From: Rhizobium grahamii
GTDB taxonomy: Bacteria > Pseudomonadota > Alphaproteobacteria > Rhizobiales > Rhizobiaceae
Direction: 5' to 3'
Assembly (NCBI RefSeq): GCF_009498215.1
Contig: NZ_CP043499.1
Coordinates: 1,438,001-1,502,000, forward strand
Length of the DNA stretch: 64,000 nucleotides
Shown here in pieces: positions 46,107-54,473 of this stretch (its first letter is position 1; each line of letters starts with the position of its first letter). Made by a program: the position numbers and the translations under genes. A model generated the notes under the pieces. That model did not search any database. It worked only from the letters and a program-made list of their open reading frames with translations, and was not told where the DNA came from.

Positions 46107-46803
46107 GGTTGAAAACCTGTCCGCCGGCTATGGACCGACACGCGTGCTGGAAGGCGTCTCGTTCTCCGTACCCGCAGGCGCTCGCCTTGCTGTCCTTGGC
46201 CGCAACGGCATGGGCAAGACAACGCTGCTTGCGACGCTCGCCGGGCAGACCAAGCGCTATGACGGCACGATCCGGATCGGAGACGCCGACGTGACCTCGA
46301 TGCCGAGCGCCAGCCGCGCTCACAGGGGATTGGGTTATGTGCCGCAGGCCCGCTGTGTCTTTCCAACATTGACGGTCGAGGAAAACTTGTTCGTCGGCCT
46401 CAAGGGCCGGCCGAAAAGCGCGCTCGAGGAAGCCTACGGCATGTTCCCGCGGCTGAAAGAGCGGCGGCGCAATCTCGGCAACCAGCTATCCGGCGGCGAG
46501 CAGCAGATGTTGTCGACGGCCCGCAGTATCCTTGGGCAGCCGACGGTGCTTCTGCTTGACGAGCCGCTCGAAGGGCTGGCGCCCGTCATTTGCGAAGAGC
46601 TGATGGCTGCTTTCGCCGAGCTTGCCAAGCGCGGCGACATGACAATCCTGCTGGTCGAGCAGAGAATCCAGAGCGCTCTCGATTTTGCAGACCATGTGAT
46701 CGTTCTGGAGCGCGGCAAGCTTGCCTGGTCAGGCACGCCGCAGGCATTGGCCGACGACCACGACACGATTGAACGCCTGCTTGGAGTGGGCGGCCTTCAT
46801 TAA
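46087..46803 (+). CDS. ABC transporter ATP-binding protein, LivF type
   Basis: A 238-residue nucleotide-binding subunit with Walker A GRNGMGKTT, signature LSGGEQQMLSTARS and Walker B VLLLDEPLEGLAP, the classic LivF pattern. It overlaps the LivG gene by 20 bases. The ATG eight bases after GGAG is preferred over one six bases earlier. Confidence 0.92.
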   Translation: MPATPLEVENLSAGYGPTRVLEGVSFSVPAGARLAVLGRNGMGKTTLLATLAGQTKRYDGTIRIGDADVTSMPSASRAHRGLGYVPQARCVFPTLTVEENLFVGLKGRPKSALEEAYGMFPRLKERRRNLGNQLSGGEQQMLSTARSILGQPTVLLLDEPLEGLAPVICEELMAAFAELAKRGDMTILLVEQRIQSALDFADHVIVLERGKLAWSGTPQALADDHDTIERLLGVGGLH

Positions 46804-47130
46804 AGGCCGCTCGTTTCGGGCGACAGCGTGGCTTCGACTTTAGCCGCATAGGCTCGACAATTGTATTCACATGCGCAAGTTCCTATCTGTTTGGAACGAT
46901 TTGCATGATCTGCGGCTTCATTTTGGTCGGGAGTTATCTCCTGTTTACCGAATTCGAACCATAAACAGTTGCTTTCCGATGCAAAACCCGCTTGCTTAGG
47001 AGACAACTGCGTCTGGCAACAGACAGATACGGTGCGAAGGATACAGGCGGGCCATGACATCCAAGGTTGGGTTCAAAGCCTCGAAAATGATTGCGACGAC
47101 ATGGCGAGGCCGGTCCCTTTTGAAGACGCG
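46804..47130. other. Intergenic region without a recognisable gene
   Basis: This separates the importer operon from the MBL-fold hydrolase gene. The hydrolase frame is open through much of it, but earlier Met codons lack ribosome sites. The stretch is less GC-rich than its flanks and probably contains a promoter. Confidence 0.4.
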
Positions 47131-47961
47131 ATGAGTAAAGATCTCTTTCAGGTAAAGTTTTGGGGCGTCCGCGGCAGCATTCCGGTTTCCGGCCCGGAAT
47201 TCGATCGCTATGGCGGAAACACGTCCTGCATCGAAGTGCGCTGCGGCGAGCACCGCATGATCTTCGACGCCGGGTCAGGCGTTCGCGAGGCCGGGCTTTC
47301 GCTGCTCAACGACAACGTCCACGACGTCGACCTGTTCTTCAGCCATTGCCACTATGATCACATCATCGGCCTGCCGTTCTTCAAGGCGATCTACTATCCG
47401 ACGATCGACCTCAGGATCTGGTCGGGACACCTCGATGGCAAGATGACCACGCGCGAGATGATCGAACAGTTCATCAGCCCGCCATGGTTCCCCGTGAAGA
47501 CCGATATCTGCCAGGCGACGATGAGCTTTCGCGACTTCCATGCCGGCCAGACGCTTGAGCCGCATCCGGGAGTCAAGGTGAAGACCTTCATGCTCAACCA
47601 CCCAGGCGGGGCCATCGGCTACCGCGTCGAGTGGCAGGGCCGCTCCGTCGCCCTCATCTACGACATCGAGCATATTCCCGGTGTCTATGATCCGGTTGCC
47701 CTGGAGATGATGAAGGACGTCGATCTCGCCGTTTACGACTGTACGTACAACGAAGACGAGATGCAGCGCTTCAAGGGCTTCGGTCATTCGACCTGGCAGC
47801 ACGGCGTCGAACTCGCCAAGACCGCCGGGACGAAGCAGTTCGCCCTTTTCCATCACGCACCTTCGCGCACCGACACTCAGCTCGAAGCCATGGAAAAGGA
47901 CGCGCAAGCCGCCTTCCCGCGCTCCTTCGCAGCCCGCGACAATCAGGTCGTTGAACTCTAG
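47131..47961 (+). CDS. MBL-fold metallo-hydrolase, possible cyclic nucleotide phosphodiesterase
   Basis: A 276-residue metallo-beta-lactamase-fold protein starting KFWGVRGSIPVSGPEFDRYGGNTSC, the hallmark of a bacterial MBL subgroup. Zinc-binding residues are in HCHYDH (HxHxDH), NHPGG, IYDIEH and the C-terminal HHAPSRTD. Some relatives hydrolyse phosphodiesters, and this subgroup often neighbours nucleotide cyclases, so a cAMP/cGMP phosphodiesterase is conceivable but unproven. It is the first gene of the cyclase/glycan region. Confidence 0.82.
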   Translation: MSKDLFQVKFWGVRGSIPVSGPEFDRYGGNTSCIEVRCGEHRMIFDAGSGVREAGLSLLNDNVHDVDLFFSHCHYDHIIGLPFFKAIYYPTIDLRIWSGHLDGKMTTREMIEQFISPPWFPVKTDICQATMSFRDFHAGQTLEPHPGVKVKTFMLNHPGGAIGYRVEWQGRSVALIYDIEHIPGVYDPVALEMMKDVDLAVYDCTYNEDEMQRFKGFGHSTWQHGVELAKTAGTKQFALFHHAPSRTDTQLEAMEKDAQAAFPRSFAARDNQVVEL

Positions 47962-48719
47962 CTCGCTATAAGCTCGTCGGAGCCCTTCCAGGCCACCGCA
48001 GGGTGGTCGTGGGTTTCGTCGATCAGGGCCGAGAGAAAGCTCCAGGCGGTCTCGTCATGGACAAGGTGGTGACCGAGAATGCCGACGGGCTCATCATCGC
48101 CGTCGGCGCGCGCCTCGAGTTCCCGCACAAGCATGGCAACGAGCTGTTCGTGGGGAAGACCGCCCCTGGTGCCGTGCCAGTCCATCAGATCGACATGCGT
48201 GTTCAGAAGGCCGATCCCGTCAGCCGTGGACGCCCGACCATAGACCGAGAGCGCTTCGAGACCGATACCGGGCAGGTCAGGCAGCAGCGCAGAACTGATC
48301 CGGTTCCACGGCGGCACAAGAATGGGGACAAATCGCTCGTGGTGAAGGTTCTTGAGTTTGCCGAAGCCGTCAGCCAACTGTCCGAGCACGGCAGCGGCCG
48401 GGCGATGGCTTCCAAGCTCCTGCTTTTTTTCGTTGGCGGAGGCATAATTGGTATGCGACCAGCCATGCAATGCAACGAGGCACGCAGATTGAGCGGCAAG
48501 CCGCTCGGCTAGTGCTTCGCCCGTGGCCGCCGGGATGACAGCAAGGGTCAGTGGTGTGGATTTCGCTGCTGTCAGTTGCAACAGCCGCTCCAGCGCGGCA
48601 GTCGGTTCGACGGCATCATCGTCGCGCAGCCAGAAGCGGGCTTTGCGTCCGGCATCCTGCCAACGCGCCAGCTCGATGCGCAGCGGTTCCCAGACGTTGT
48701 TGCTTGTCATGCCATTCAT
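47958..48719 (-). CDS. Polysaccharide deacetylase-family protein
   Basis: A 253-residue protein with the NodB-homology layout: metal-binding pattern FWLRDDDAV at the start, LHGWSHTNY in the middle (His-x3-His), and a later GILGHHLVHDE. It has no signal peptide and so is probably cytoplasmic. It overlaps the stop of the glycosyltransferase gene by four bases, so the two are cotranscribed, and the pair may act on the same glycan. Confidence 0.82.
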   Translation of the reverse strand: MNGMTSNNVWEPLRIELARWQDAGRKARFWLRDDDAVEPTAALERLLQLTAAKSTPLTLAVIPAATGEALAERLAAQSACLVALHGWSHTNYASANEKKQELGSHRPAAAVLGQLADGFGKLKNLHHERFVPILVPPWNRISSALLPDLPGIGLEALSVYGRASTADGIGLLNTHVDLMDWHGTRGGLPHEQLVAMLVRELEARADGDDEPVGILGHHLVHDETAWSFLSALIDETHDHPAVAWKGSDELIAS

Positions 48720-49795
48720 CCCGCGCTTTCCTGCAAAATCCTGTCGAGGGCTTGTGCCGCGTGCGGTAGCGACCGCTCGCCCAACACGAACTGGCGGGCG
48801 CGCGAGCCCATCGCGCTCCGCTGCGCGGGATCGGACAAGAGGCCAGCGACGGCAGCTGCGTAGGCGGCGACATCACCCTCAGGCGTCAGATATCCGGTTA
48901 CGCCTGACTTGACCACCTCCGGAACGCCCGCCGTGTTCTGTGCGACGACTGGCAGGCCCGCCGCCTGCGCTTCCAGGTAGGCCAAACCGTATGCCTCCCC
49001 GCAGCCTGGCCAGACATAGATACCGGAATTCGCGAGTTCCACCGCAATTGACTCGGCGCTCAGTTCACCAAGAAACCGGACCCGGTTTGCACCTAAGCCA
49101 GAAAACAGCTGCTCGACCTCGTGACGGCTTGGTCCGTCTCCGACGACGGTCAGGTTCCACGGCTGATCCGCTATCAGGCGCAGGGCATCGGCAAGCATCG
49201 CGTAGCTCTGGAATTTGTCACCACTTCGCATCATCGCAACCGCGATCAGGGCCTTCGGTTGTGGATTGCCTGTGGCGATATCGAACAGCGCCGTATCGAC
49301 GAACGGAGCAATGGAGGCGAAGCGTCCGCCGGGCACCGCGCGTTCGAGCCCAATCCTGTCACGGTCGGTGAACGCTATATTGATGCGCGCGCTCGTCACC
49401 TGGGCAACGACCTGTTTCTGAAATGGTGCCCATTCGCCCCGGTCGCGTTTGGGCGAATGAGACGCCTCTGCCGTGACATGGGGTATGCCGAACTCGGCAC
49501 ATAGAATGGGTCCGAGGAGATCCGGCGACTTGTAATATGGGTGATAGCAGAACCAGAGATCCGGCTTTTTGCCGGACGCCCATTTCAGCCGCAGCCGTTC
49601 AATCTCCTCGCCGGCCTTTGCGCTGACGTCCATCGCTTGCTGCGGTGTGGGCGCAAAGCTGCGAAAATCGGACACCACTTCGACGTCATGGCCGGCGATT
49701 TCCATCGCCCGCATGAGAAGACGCGCCATCAGCCTGTCGCCCGAAGGGACAGGATGACGGGGAGACTTCAGCGGGGCGTAGAATGCGATCTTCAT
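48716..49795 (-). CDS. Glycosyltransferase family 4 protein
   Basis: A 359-residue GT-B glycosyltransferase. The N-terminal domain starts MKIAFYAPLKSPRHPVPSGDR, and the C-terminal donor domain has the GT4 E-x7-E type motif (GEAYGLAYLEAQAAGLPVVA). It likely transfers a sugar to a surface or lipid-linked glycan. Acceptor unknown. It is the first gene of a two-gene minus-strand operon with the deacetylase. Confidence 0.88.
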   Translation of the reverse strand: MKIAFYAPLKSPRHPVPSGDRLMARLLMRAMEIAGHDVEVVSDFRSFAPTPQQAMDVSAKAGEEIERLRLKWASGKKPDLWFCYHPYYKSPDLLGPILCAEFGIPHVTAEASHSPKRDRGEWAPFQKQVVAQVTSARINIAFTDRDRIGLERAVPGGRFASIAPFVDTALFDIATGNPQPKALIAVAMMRSGDKFQSYAMLADALRLIADQPWNLTVVGDGPSRHEVEQLFSGLGANRVRFLGELSAESIAVELANSGIYVWPGCGEAYGLAYLEAQAAGLPVVAQNTAGVPEVVKSGVTGYLTPEGDVAAYAAAVAGLLSDPAQRSAMGSRARQFVLGERSLPHAAQALDRILQESAG

Positions 49796-49986
49796 GAAGC
49801 CACTCGCACCGAGACAGACTGTTCACCGCGGATGACTGGGATCGCTGTCCGAAAATTTGCTATGGTTCTTCCCCGGGTGCTTGCTGGATCAAAATTTAAC
49901 AGGCTATCGCGGTCCCTGGCGGCAATTTCACCTTAATTGCCCCATCTCTAGTGCATTTCTGATTTGGTATTCAAGAACGGGTTTGA

Positions 49987-51705
49987 ATGGCGAGCCTCGC
50001 AGCCAGCATCGATTTTTCGGAGCGCTCGGTGAGACGGGCGAGGCTCGGATCCGGCCTCATCATGTTCGTCTTCATTTCCCTGCATTTTTCCAATCATGCG
50101 CTGGGGCTGATTTCGGTTTCCGCCGCTGACGAGGGGCGCCGGCTGTTCACGGCGCTCTGGCGTAACCCGCTCGGCACATTGGCCCTTTATGGGGCGATCT
50201 TCACCCATCTCGCCCTCGTGCTTCGGTCGATCTACATTCGTCGCAGCCTGGTCATGCCCAAAGGCGAGACGGCGCAGATCTTGCTCGGCCTCGCCATCCC
50301 GCTCCTTCTCATCGACCATGTGATCGGGACCCGCATCGCACGTGCGCTCTTCCATTACCGGGATGATTACGAGACGATCGTGCGGCAGCTATGGATCAAT
50401 GTCCCCGGCAACGGTTTGCGCCAGGTCATCGCGCTTGTTGTCGTCTGGGTACATGGCTGCATCGGGCTCCACTATTGGCTTCGCTACAGGCCCTGGTACC
50501 AGAATATCGTCGCGCCACTCCTGGCGGTGGCAATCCTCGTGCCTGTTCTGGCAATCCTGGGCTTTATCGAAATGGGCCGGACAATCGCCGAGCCTGCCTA
50601 TGAAGGCATGGTCGATACCGGACGCTATGAGGCCAATCTCAATACACGCTATTTGACCGATCCCGCAGCCCAAGCCGAGATCGCGATGATCCGGGTCGGG
50701 CTCTATGGTTCCTTCGCAACGGCGTTGCTCGGCGTTGTCGCTGCCCGTGGCGTGCGGCGATGGCGCGAGCGTGTCGATCAGATCACCGTTCGATATCAAA
50801 GCGGCGAGTCTATTCAGGTTCCGAGGGGATTCAGCGTTCTCGAAGCCAGCCGGCTCGCCGGCATTCCGCATTACTCGGTCTGCGGCGGCAAGGGCCAATG
50901 TTCGACGTGCCGCGTGCAAATTCTCGATCAATACGAGGACCTGCCGGCGCCCGACAAACTCGAACTTTCGACGCTGAAACGCATCAACGCCGCCGCCGAC
51001 GTGCGGCTGGCGTGCCAACTACATCCAAACCATGACATCACTGTCGTGCCGTTGCTGGTAGCCGCCGCAGAGACGGCGTTGCCCGCCAATACGCAGGAAA
51101 CGTCGCCGGGTCGCGAAAGAGAGATTGTCGTTCTCTTCTGCGACATCAGAAACTTCACGACGCTGACCGAAACACGCCTGCCGTTCGACATCGTGTTTCT
51201 GCTGAACCGCTACTTCGCGCTCGTCGGCAATGCGGTCGAGAAGGCGGGCGGGCGCATCGACAAGTTTATCGGCGACGGCGCCATGGCGCTGTTCGGAATC
51301 GGTTCTTCTCCGGAGCAGGCATGTCGACAGGCTCTAGTGGCCGCGGCCTCGATTGCACGCGACATCGAAAAGCTCAGCGATGAACTGTCGGAGGAGCTGT
51401 CCCTGCCCTTGCGTATCGCAATCGGGATCCACACGGGCCCCGCAGTCGTCGGCACCCTGGGATATGGTCGGGTGCGCAGCACCACGGCGATTGGCGATAC
51501 GGTCAATGTCGCGAGCCGACTTGAAACGGCGGCAAAGGAGTTCGACGTTGCGCTCGTCATCTCCGAACCCGTGGCCGCTCTCGCCGGGATCGAGCTCACA
51601 GGCATCGAAAGTCGGGAAATCAGCGTACGCGGTCGCGCCCTGCCCTTGAAAGTCTATATGATTCCGAGAGATAAAGCGGCCGGACTGCCTGAAGGGAGCG
51701 CATGA
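49987..51705 (+). CDS. cyaC: Redox-sensing adenylate cyclase CyaC (diheme membrane anchor, 2Fe-2S, cyclase)
   Basis: A 572-residue protein with three parts. Residues 20-255 form six membrane helices like the diheme-b anchor of succinate:quinone oxidoreductase, with candidate heme ligands among His33, His37, His74, His111, His156 and His162. Residues 265-355 are a 2Fe-2S ferredoxin domain with Cys299, Cys305, Cys308 and Cys343. Residues 375-565 are a class III cyclase with metal-binding Asp386 and Asp430, adenine-selecting Lys426 and Thr500, and Asn507/Arg511. This matches S. meliloti CyaC, whose cAMP output responds to quinone redox state. The stop overlaps the next gene (ATGA). Confidence 0.93.
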   Translation: MASLAASIDFSERSVRRARLGSGLIMFVFISLHFSNHALGLISVSAADEGRRLFTALWRNPLGTLALYGAIFTHLALVLRSIYIRRSLVMPKGETAQILLGLAIPLLLIDHVIGTRIARALFHYRDDYETIVRQLWINVPGNGLRQVIALVVVWVHGCIGLHYWLRYRPWYQNIVAPLLAVAILVPVLAILGFIEMGRTIAEPAYEGMVDTGRYEANLNTRYLTDPAAQAEIAMIRVGLYGSFATALLGVVAARGVRRWRERVDQITVRYQSGESIQVPRGFSVLEASRLAGIPHYSVCGGKGQCSTCRVQILDQYEDLPAPDKLELSTLKRINAAADVRLACQLHPNHDITVVPLLVAAAETALPANTQETSPGREREIVVLFCDIRNFTTLTETRLPFDIVFLLNRYFALVGNAVEKAGGRIDKFIGDGAMALFGIGSSPEQACRQALVAAASIARDIEKLSDELSEELSLPLRIAIGIHTGPAVVGTLGYGRVRSTTAIGDTVNVASRLETAAKEFDVALVISEPVAALAGIELTGIESREISVRGRALPLKVYMIPRDKAAGLPEGSA

Positions 51706-52577
51706 TTTCCGGCGTGAAGATCAAGAAATATTGGCGCAAGCGCCTGCGGAAAATGCGCAACGCACTCGTTAGTCGCTTTTTCGATACCCGCACCGGCCGC
51801 CGGCTGCTGATCGAGAATATCGGCAAGCGCGTGGTTTCGATGACGGTCGATGCCGGCGATCACCGGATGACCTTTGCGCCATCCGACTACATTGGCCGCA
51901 AGGTCTTTCGCAAGGGCCACTTCGAGCGTGACCATGTGGACCGACTACTGGCGGTGTTGCGCGCCCGAGGCATCCTCGAGAGCAGTGGACAACTCTTGGA
52001 AATCGGCGCCAACATCGGTACGCAAACCGTCTACTTCGCCTTGAGCCGCGCTTATAGCCACATCATCAGCATCGAACCCGATCCACGCAATTTTCCGTTG
52101 CTGCAGACCAACGTTCGACAGAACGGCCTCGAGAATGCCGTGACCCTCGTCAACTGCGCGGCGGGCGACGCGGCGGGTGAGATCGATTTCTTCATGCATG
52201 CCGACAACCACGGCAAGAGCAGCGCCATCCGGCAGAGCTCCAACGATGTCAGAACGACGGTACCGGTGAAGCCGGTCACCGAAATCCTGCTTGACCTATC
52301 GATCGATCCTGCCGCAATCGGCCTCGTGTGGATGGATATCGAAGGATACGAACCGGTTGCCTGCCGTTCGATGGTGCCGCTTCTGGTGCGCCGCGTGCCG
52401 CTCTATATGGAGTTCACGCCACTCTTCTACGGCCCGGGGCAGACACGCGAATTCGTCGCCTGGCTTGCGGGCTTCTACAGCCGTTGCCTGGTTTTCTTCG
52501 AAGACCACGAACAGGAAATGGACGTCATCGATCTGCCTGGCGGCCTCGATCAGTACGACGTGCTGTTCCTCCCGTAA
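51702..52577 (+). CDS. FkbM-family methyltransferase
   Basis: A 291-residue SAM-dependent methyltransferase of the FkbM family. The SAM-binding segment is LLEIGANIGTQTVYFAL, followed by IISIEPDPRNF and the later WMDIEGYEP. Such enzymes methylate sugar or polyketide hydroxyls and are common in exopolysaccharide and lipopolysaccharide clusters. It overlaps the cyaC stop codon, so it is coupled to CyaC expression. Confidence 0.88.
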   Translation: MISGVKIKKYWRKRLRKMRNALVSRFFDTRTGRRLLIENIGKRVVSMTVDAGDHRMTFAPSDYIGRKVFRKGHFERDHVDRLLAVLRARGILESSGQLLEIGANIGTQTVYFALSRAYSHIISIEPDPRNFPLLQTNVRQNGLENAVTLVNCAAGDAAGEIDFFMHADNHGKSSAIRQSSNDVRTTVPVKPVTEILLDLSIDPAAIGLVWMDIEGYEPVACRSMVPLLVRRVPLYMEFTPLFYGPGQTREFVAWLAGFYSRCLVFFEDHEQEMDVIDLPGGLDQYDVLFLP

Positions 52578-53057
52578 TCAGCGCCTCCGGTAGATAAAGT
52601 AGCGGCCCTCTTTGATGCCGGGCGGAAGCGGCAGGGGCTCCAATGCATCACGTTCGAGCGGCAATCCGCTGACTGCGATGCCGCCGGGAGCAAGGACGCC
52701 CTCCATCAATTGCGGCAGCCAGGTCAGCGTGATCGCGTCGATATCATCATGCCCGGTTCCGATATCGGCATGGGCGAGCGCTGCACCGATGCCGAGGAAA
52801 TCCTGGCCCGACTGGCGGATATCGCCCGTCACCATGTTTTCGGCCGGCGGCGTCGAGGAGGAGTATGAGCGCACCTCGCGGTCGAAGGCGATGATCCGCC
52901 GGTCCGGGAATTGTTCGCGCAGGTGATCGTATGTCCGGCCATTGCCAAGACCGAATTCGAGCACCGGTCCTTCGCGGCCATCAACGAGTTCCACGATTGC
53001 ATTCAGGATATCGCGCTGAGCCGTCAATCGGCGAATGAAGCTGTCGAGACGGCTCAT
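52578..53057 (-). CDS. Small class I SAM-dependent methyltransferase
   Basis: A 159-residue methyltransferase with SAM motif VLEFGLGNGRTYDHLRE and IIAFDREV, and an ALAHADIGTG segment. It ends directly against the FkbM gene, tail-to-tail with no spacer. It is shorter than most class I enzymes and lacks an obvious substrate domain. Substrate unknown. Confidence 0.8.
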   Translation of the reverse strand: MSRLDSFIRRLTAQRDILNAIVELVDGREGPVLEFGLGNGRTYDHLREQFPDRRIIAFDREVRSYSSSTPPAENMVTGDIRQSGQDFLGIGAALAHADIGTGHDDIDAITLTWLPQLMEGVLAPGGIAVSGLPLERDALEPLPLPPGIKEGRYFIYRRR

Positions 53058-53303
53058 TTATGCTTAGTCCGTTCATTGATTTGCGAGATCGCGGTGGCGA
53101 CCTTGCGGAAGGGGATGATGTGTCCTGGATTGCAGCAACACGCAGAGTTGCGACGCTGTCGGCAACCCGGCACAGAGCTAACGGCAAAAGACAGCGCGCG
53201 CAAGTTGACGTTTTGCCGCCTCCGGTCACGGCTTCGAGATCATCGCGCACGCACCAGCAAAATCTCATTGCGAGAGGGCCAAGGCTCTGTTCTAAGCAAT
53301 TTG

Positions 53304-54473
53304 ATGAGCGATACCGACGATCTATCCTTCTTTGCCGGCGTACCTGTCTTCGACCAGTTCGAGGGCGTGGCAGACACGGCCAACTATCGCCCCCTGCCAG
53401 AGGGATGGATATTGGCGCTGGCTGACATTGTCGGCTCGACGAAAGCGATCGTGGACGGGCGCTACAAGGACGTCAACATGGCCGGCGCCAGCGTCATCTC
53501 CGCGGTCCTCAATGCCGTCGAGAAAGGCGATTTCCCCTTTGTCTTTGGGGGCGATGGTGCGCTCGTGGCGCTGCCTGCCTCGCTGGAAACGCAGGCACGC
53601 GACGCTCTCGCGGCCGTCCAACGCTGGGTCGCAGAAGATCTGGACCTGGAGTTGCGGATCGCAATCGTACCAGTGGCGGACATTCGTCATGAGGGTCTCG
53701 ACGTCCGTGTAGCGCGCTATTCGGCAAGCCCCTTCGTCAGCTACGCAATGTTTGCGGGCGGCGGCACCAGTTGGGCGGAAAGACAGATGAAGGCCGGACG
53801 TTACGGCGTGGCACCAGCCCCTGCCGGTACTCGCCCCGATCTGGCCGGGCTCTCCTGTCGCTGGAATCCGATCGAGGCCCAGAATGGAGAGATCGTCTCC
53901 ATCATTGCGGTTCCCGGAGAGGTCGGCGTGACGCCGCAGTTTCGGGAGCTGGTCGCTGCGATCGTTGCAATCTCGGCTGAACAGAACCGTGCGGGGCACC
54001 CCGTGCCCGCCGACGGGCCTGCACTCGCATTCTCGATCAAGGGCATCAACCGTGAGGCTCGCGCCACGGCTCCCGCAAAACGCCGGCTTTTTCAGCGGCT
54101 GTGGATCCTGATGCAGATCGTGCTGACGGTGGCATTGCATCGGTTCGGTATTCGCCTCGGCACCTTCGACGCTCGGCGATACAAACGCGACGTCGCCGAC
54201 AATTCGGATTTCCGGAAATTCGATGACGGCCTAAAGATGACGATCGATGTCGACGACGCTCACCTGCAGCGCATCCAGACGCTTCTCGCCGACGCACAGG
54301 CAAGCGGGATCGCCCGTTACGGCCTGCACCGCCAGAAATCCGCATTGATGACCTGCTTTGTACCGACACCAGTTTCGCGCGATCACATGCATTTCATCGA
54401 CGGCGCGAACGGCGGCTATGCCGTTGCCGCGAGCCAGCTCACCGGCAAGACGTTGGGCAACGTCACGCCTTAA
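53304..54473 (+). CDS. DUF3095 protein, divergent nucleotide-cyclase-like
   Basis: A 389-residue protein of the DUF3095 family. The N-terminal half has cyclase-like landmarks: ALADIVGSTKAI (compare DI-x-F-T), FVFGGDGALVALP (compare KFIGDG) and VRVARYSASPFVSYAMFAGGG. The Lys before the second Asp motif is absent. The C-terminal part is unassigned and includes a hydrophobic patch (LWILMQIVLTVAL). Catalysis has to my knowledge not been shown for this family. Its position between two cyclase genes is suggestive. The ATG lacks a strong ribosome site. Its end overlaps the dehydrogenase gene by 11 bases. Confidence 0.8.
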   Translation: MSDTDDLSFFAGVPVFDQFEGVADTANYRPLPEGWILALADIVGSTKAIVDGRYKDVNMAGASVISAVLNAVEKGDFPFVFGGDGALVALPASLETQARDALAAVQRWVAEDLDLELRIAIVPVADIRHEGLDVRVARYSASPFVSYAMFAGGGTSWAERQMKAGRYGVAPAPAGTRPDLAGLSCRWNPIEAQNGEIVSIIAVPGEVGVTPQFRELVAAIVAISAEQNRAGHPVPADGPALAFSIKGINREARATAPAKRRLFQRLWILMQIVLTVALHRFGIRLGTFDARRYKRDVADNSDFRKFDDGLKMTIDVDDAHLQRIQTLLADAQASGIARYGLHRQKSALMTCFVPTPVSRDHMHFIDGANGGYAVAASQLTGKTLGNVTP

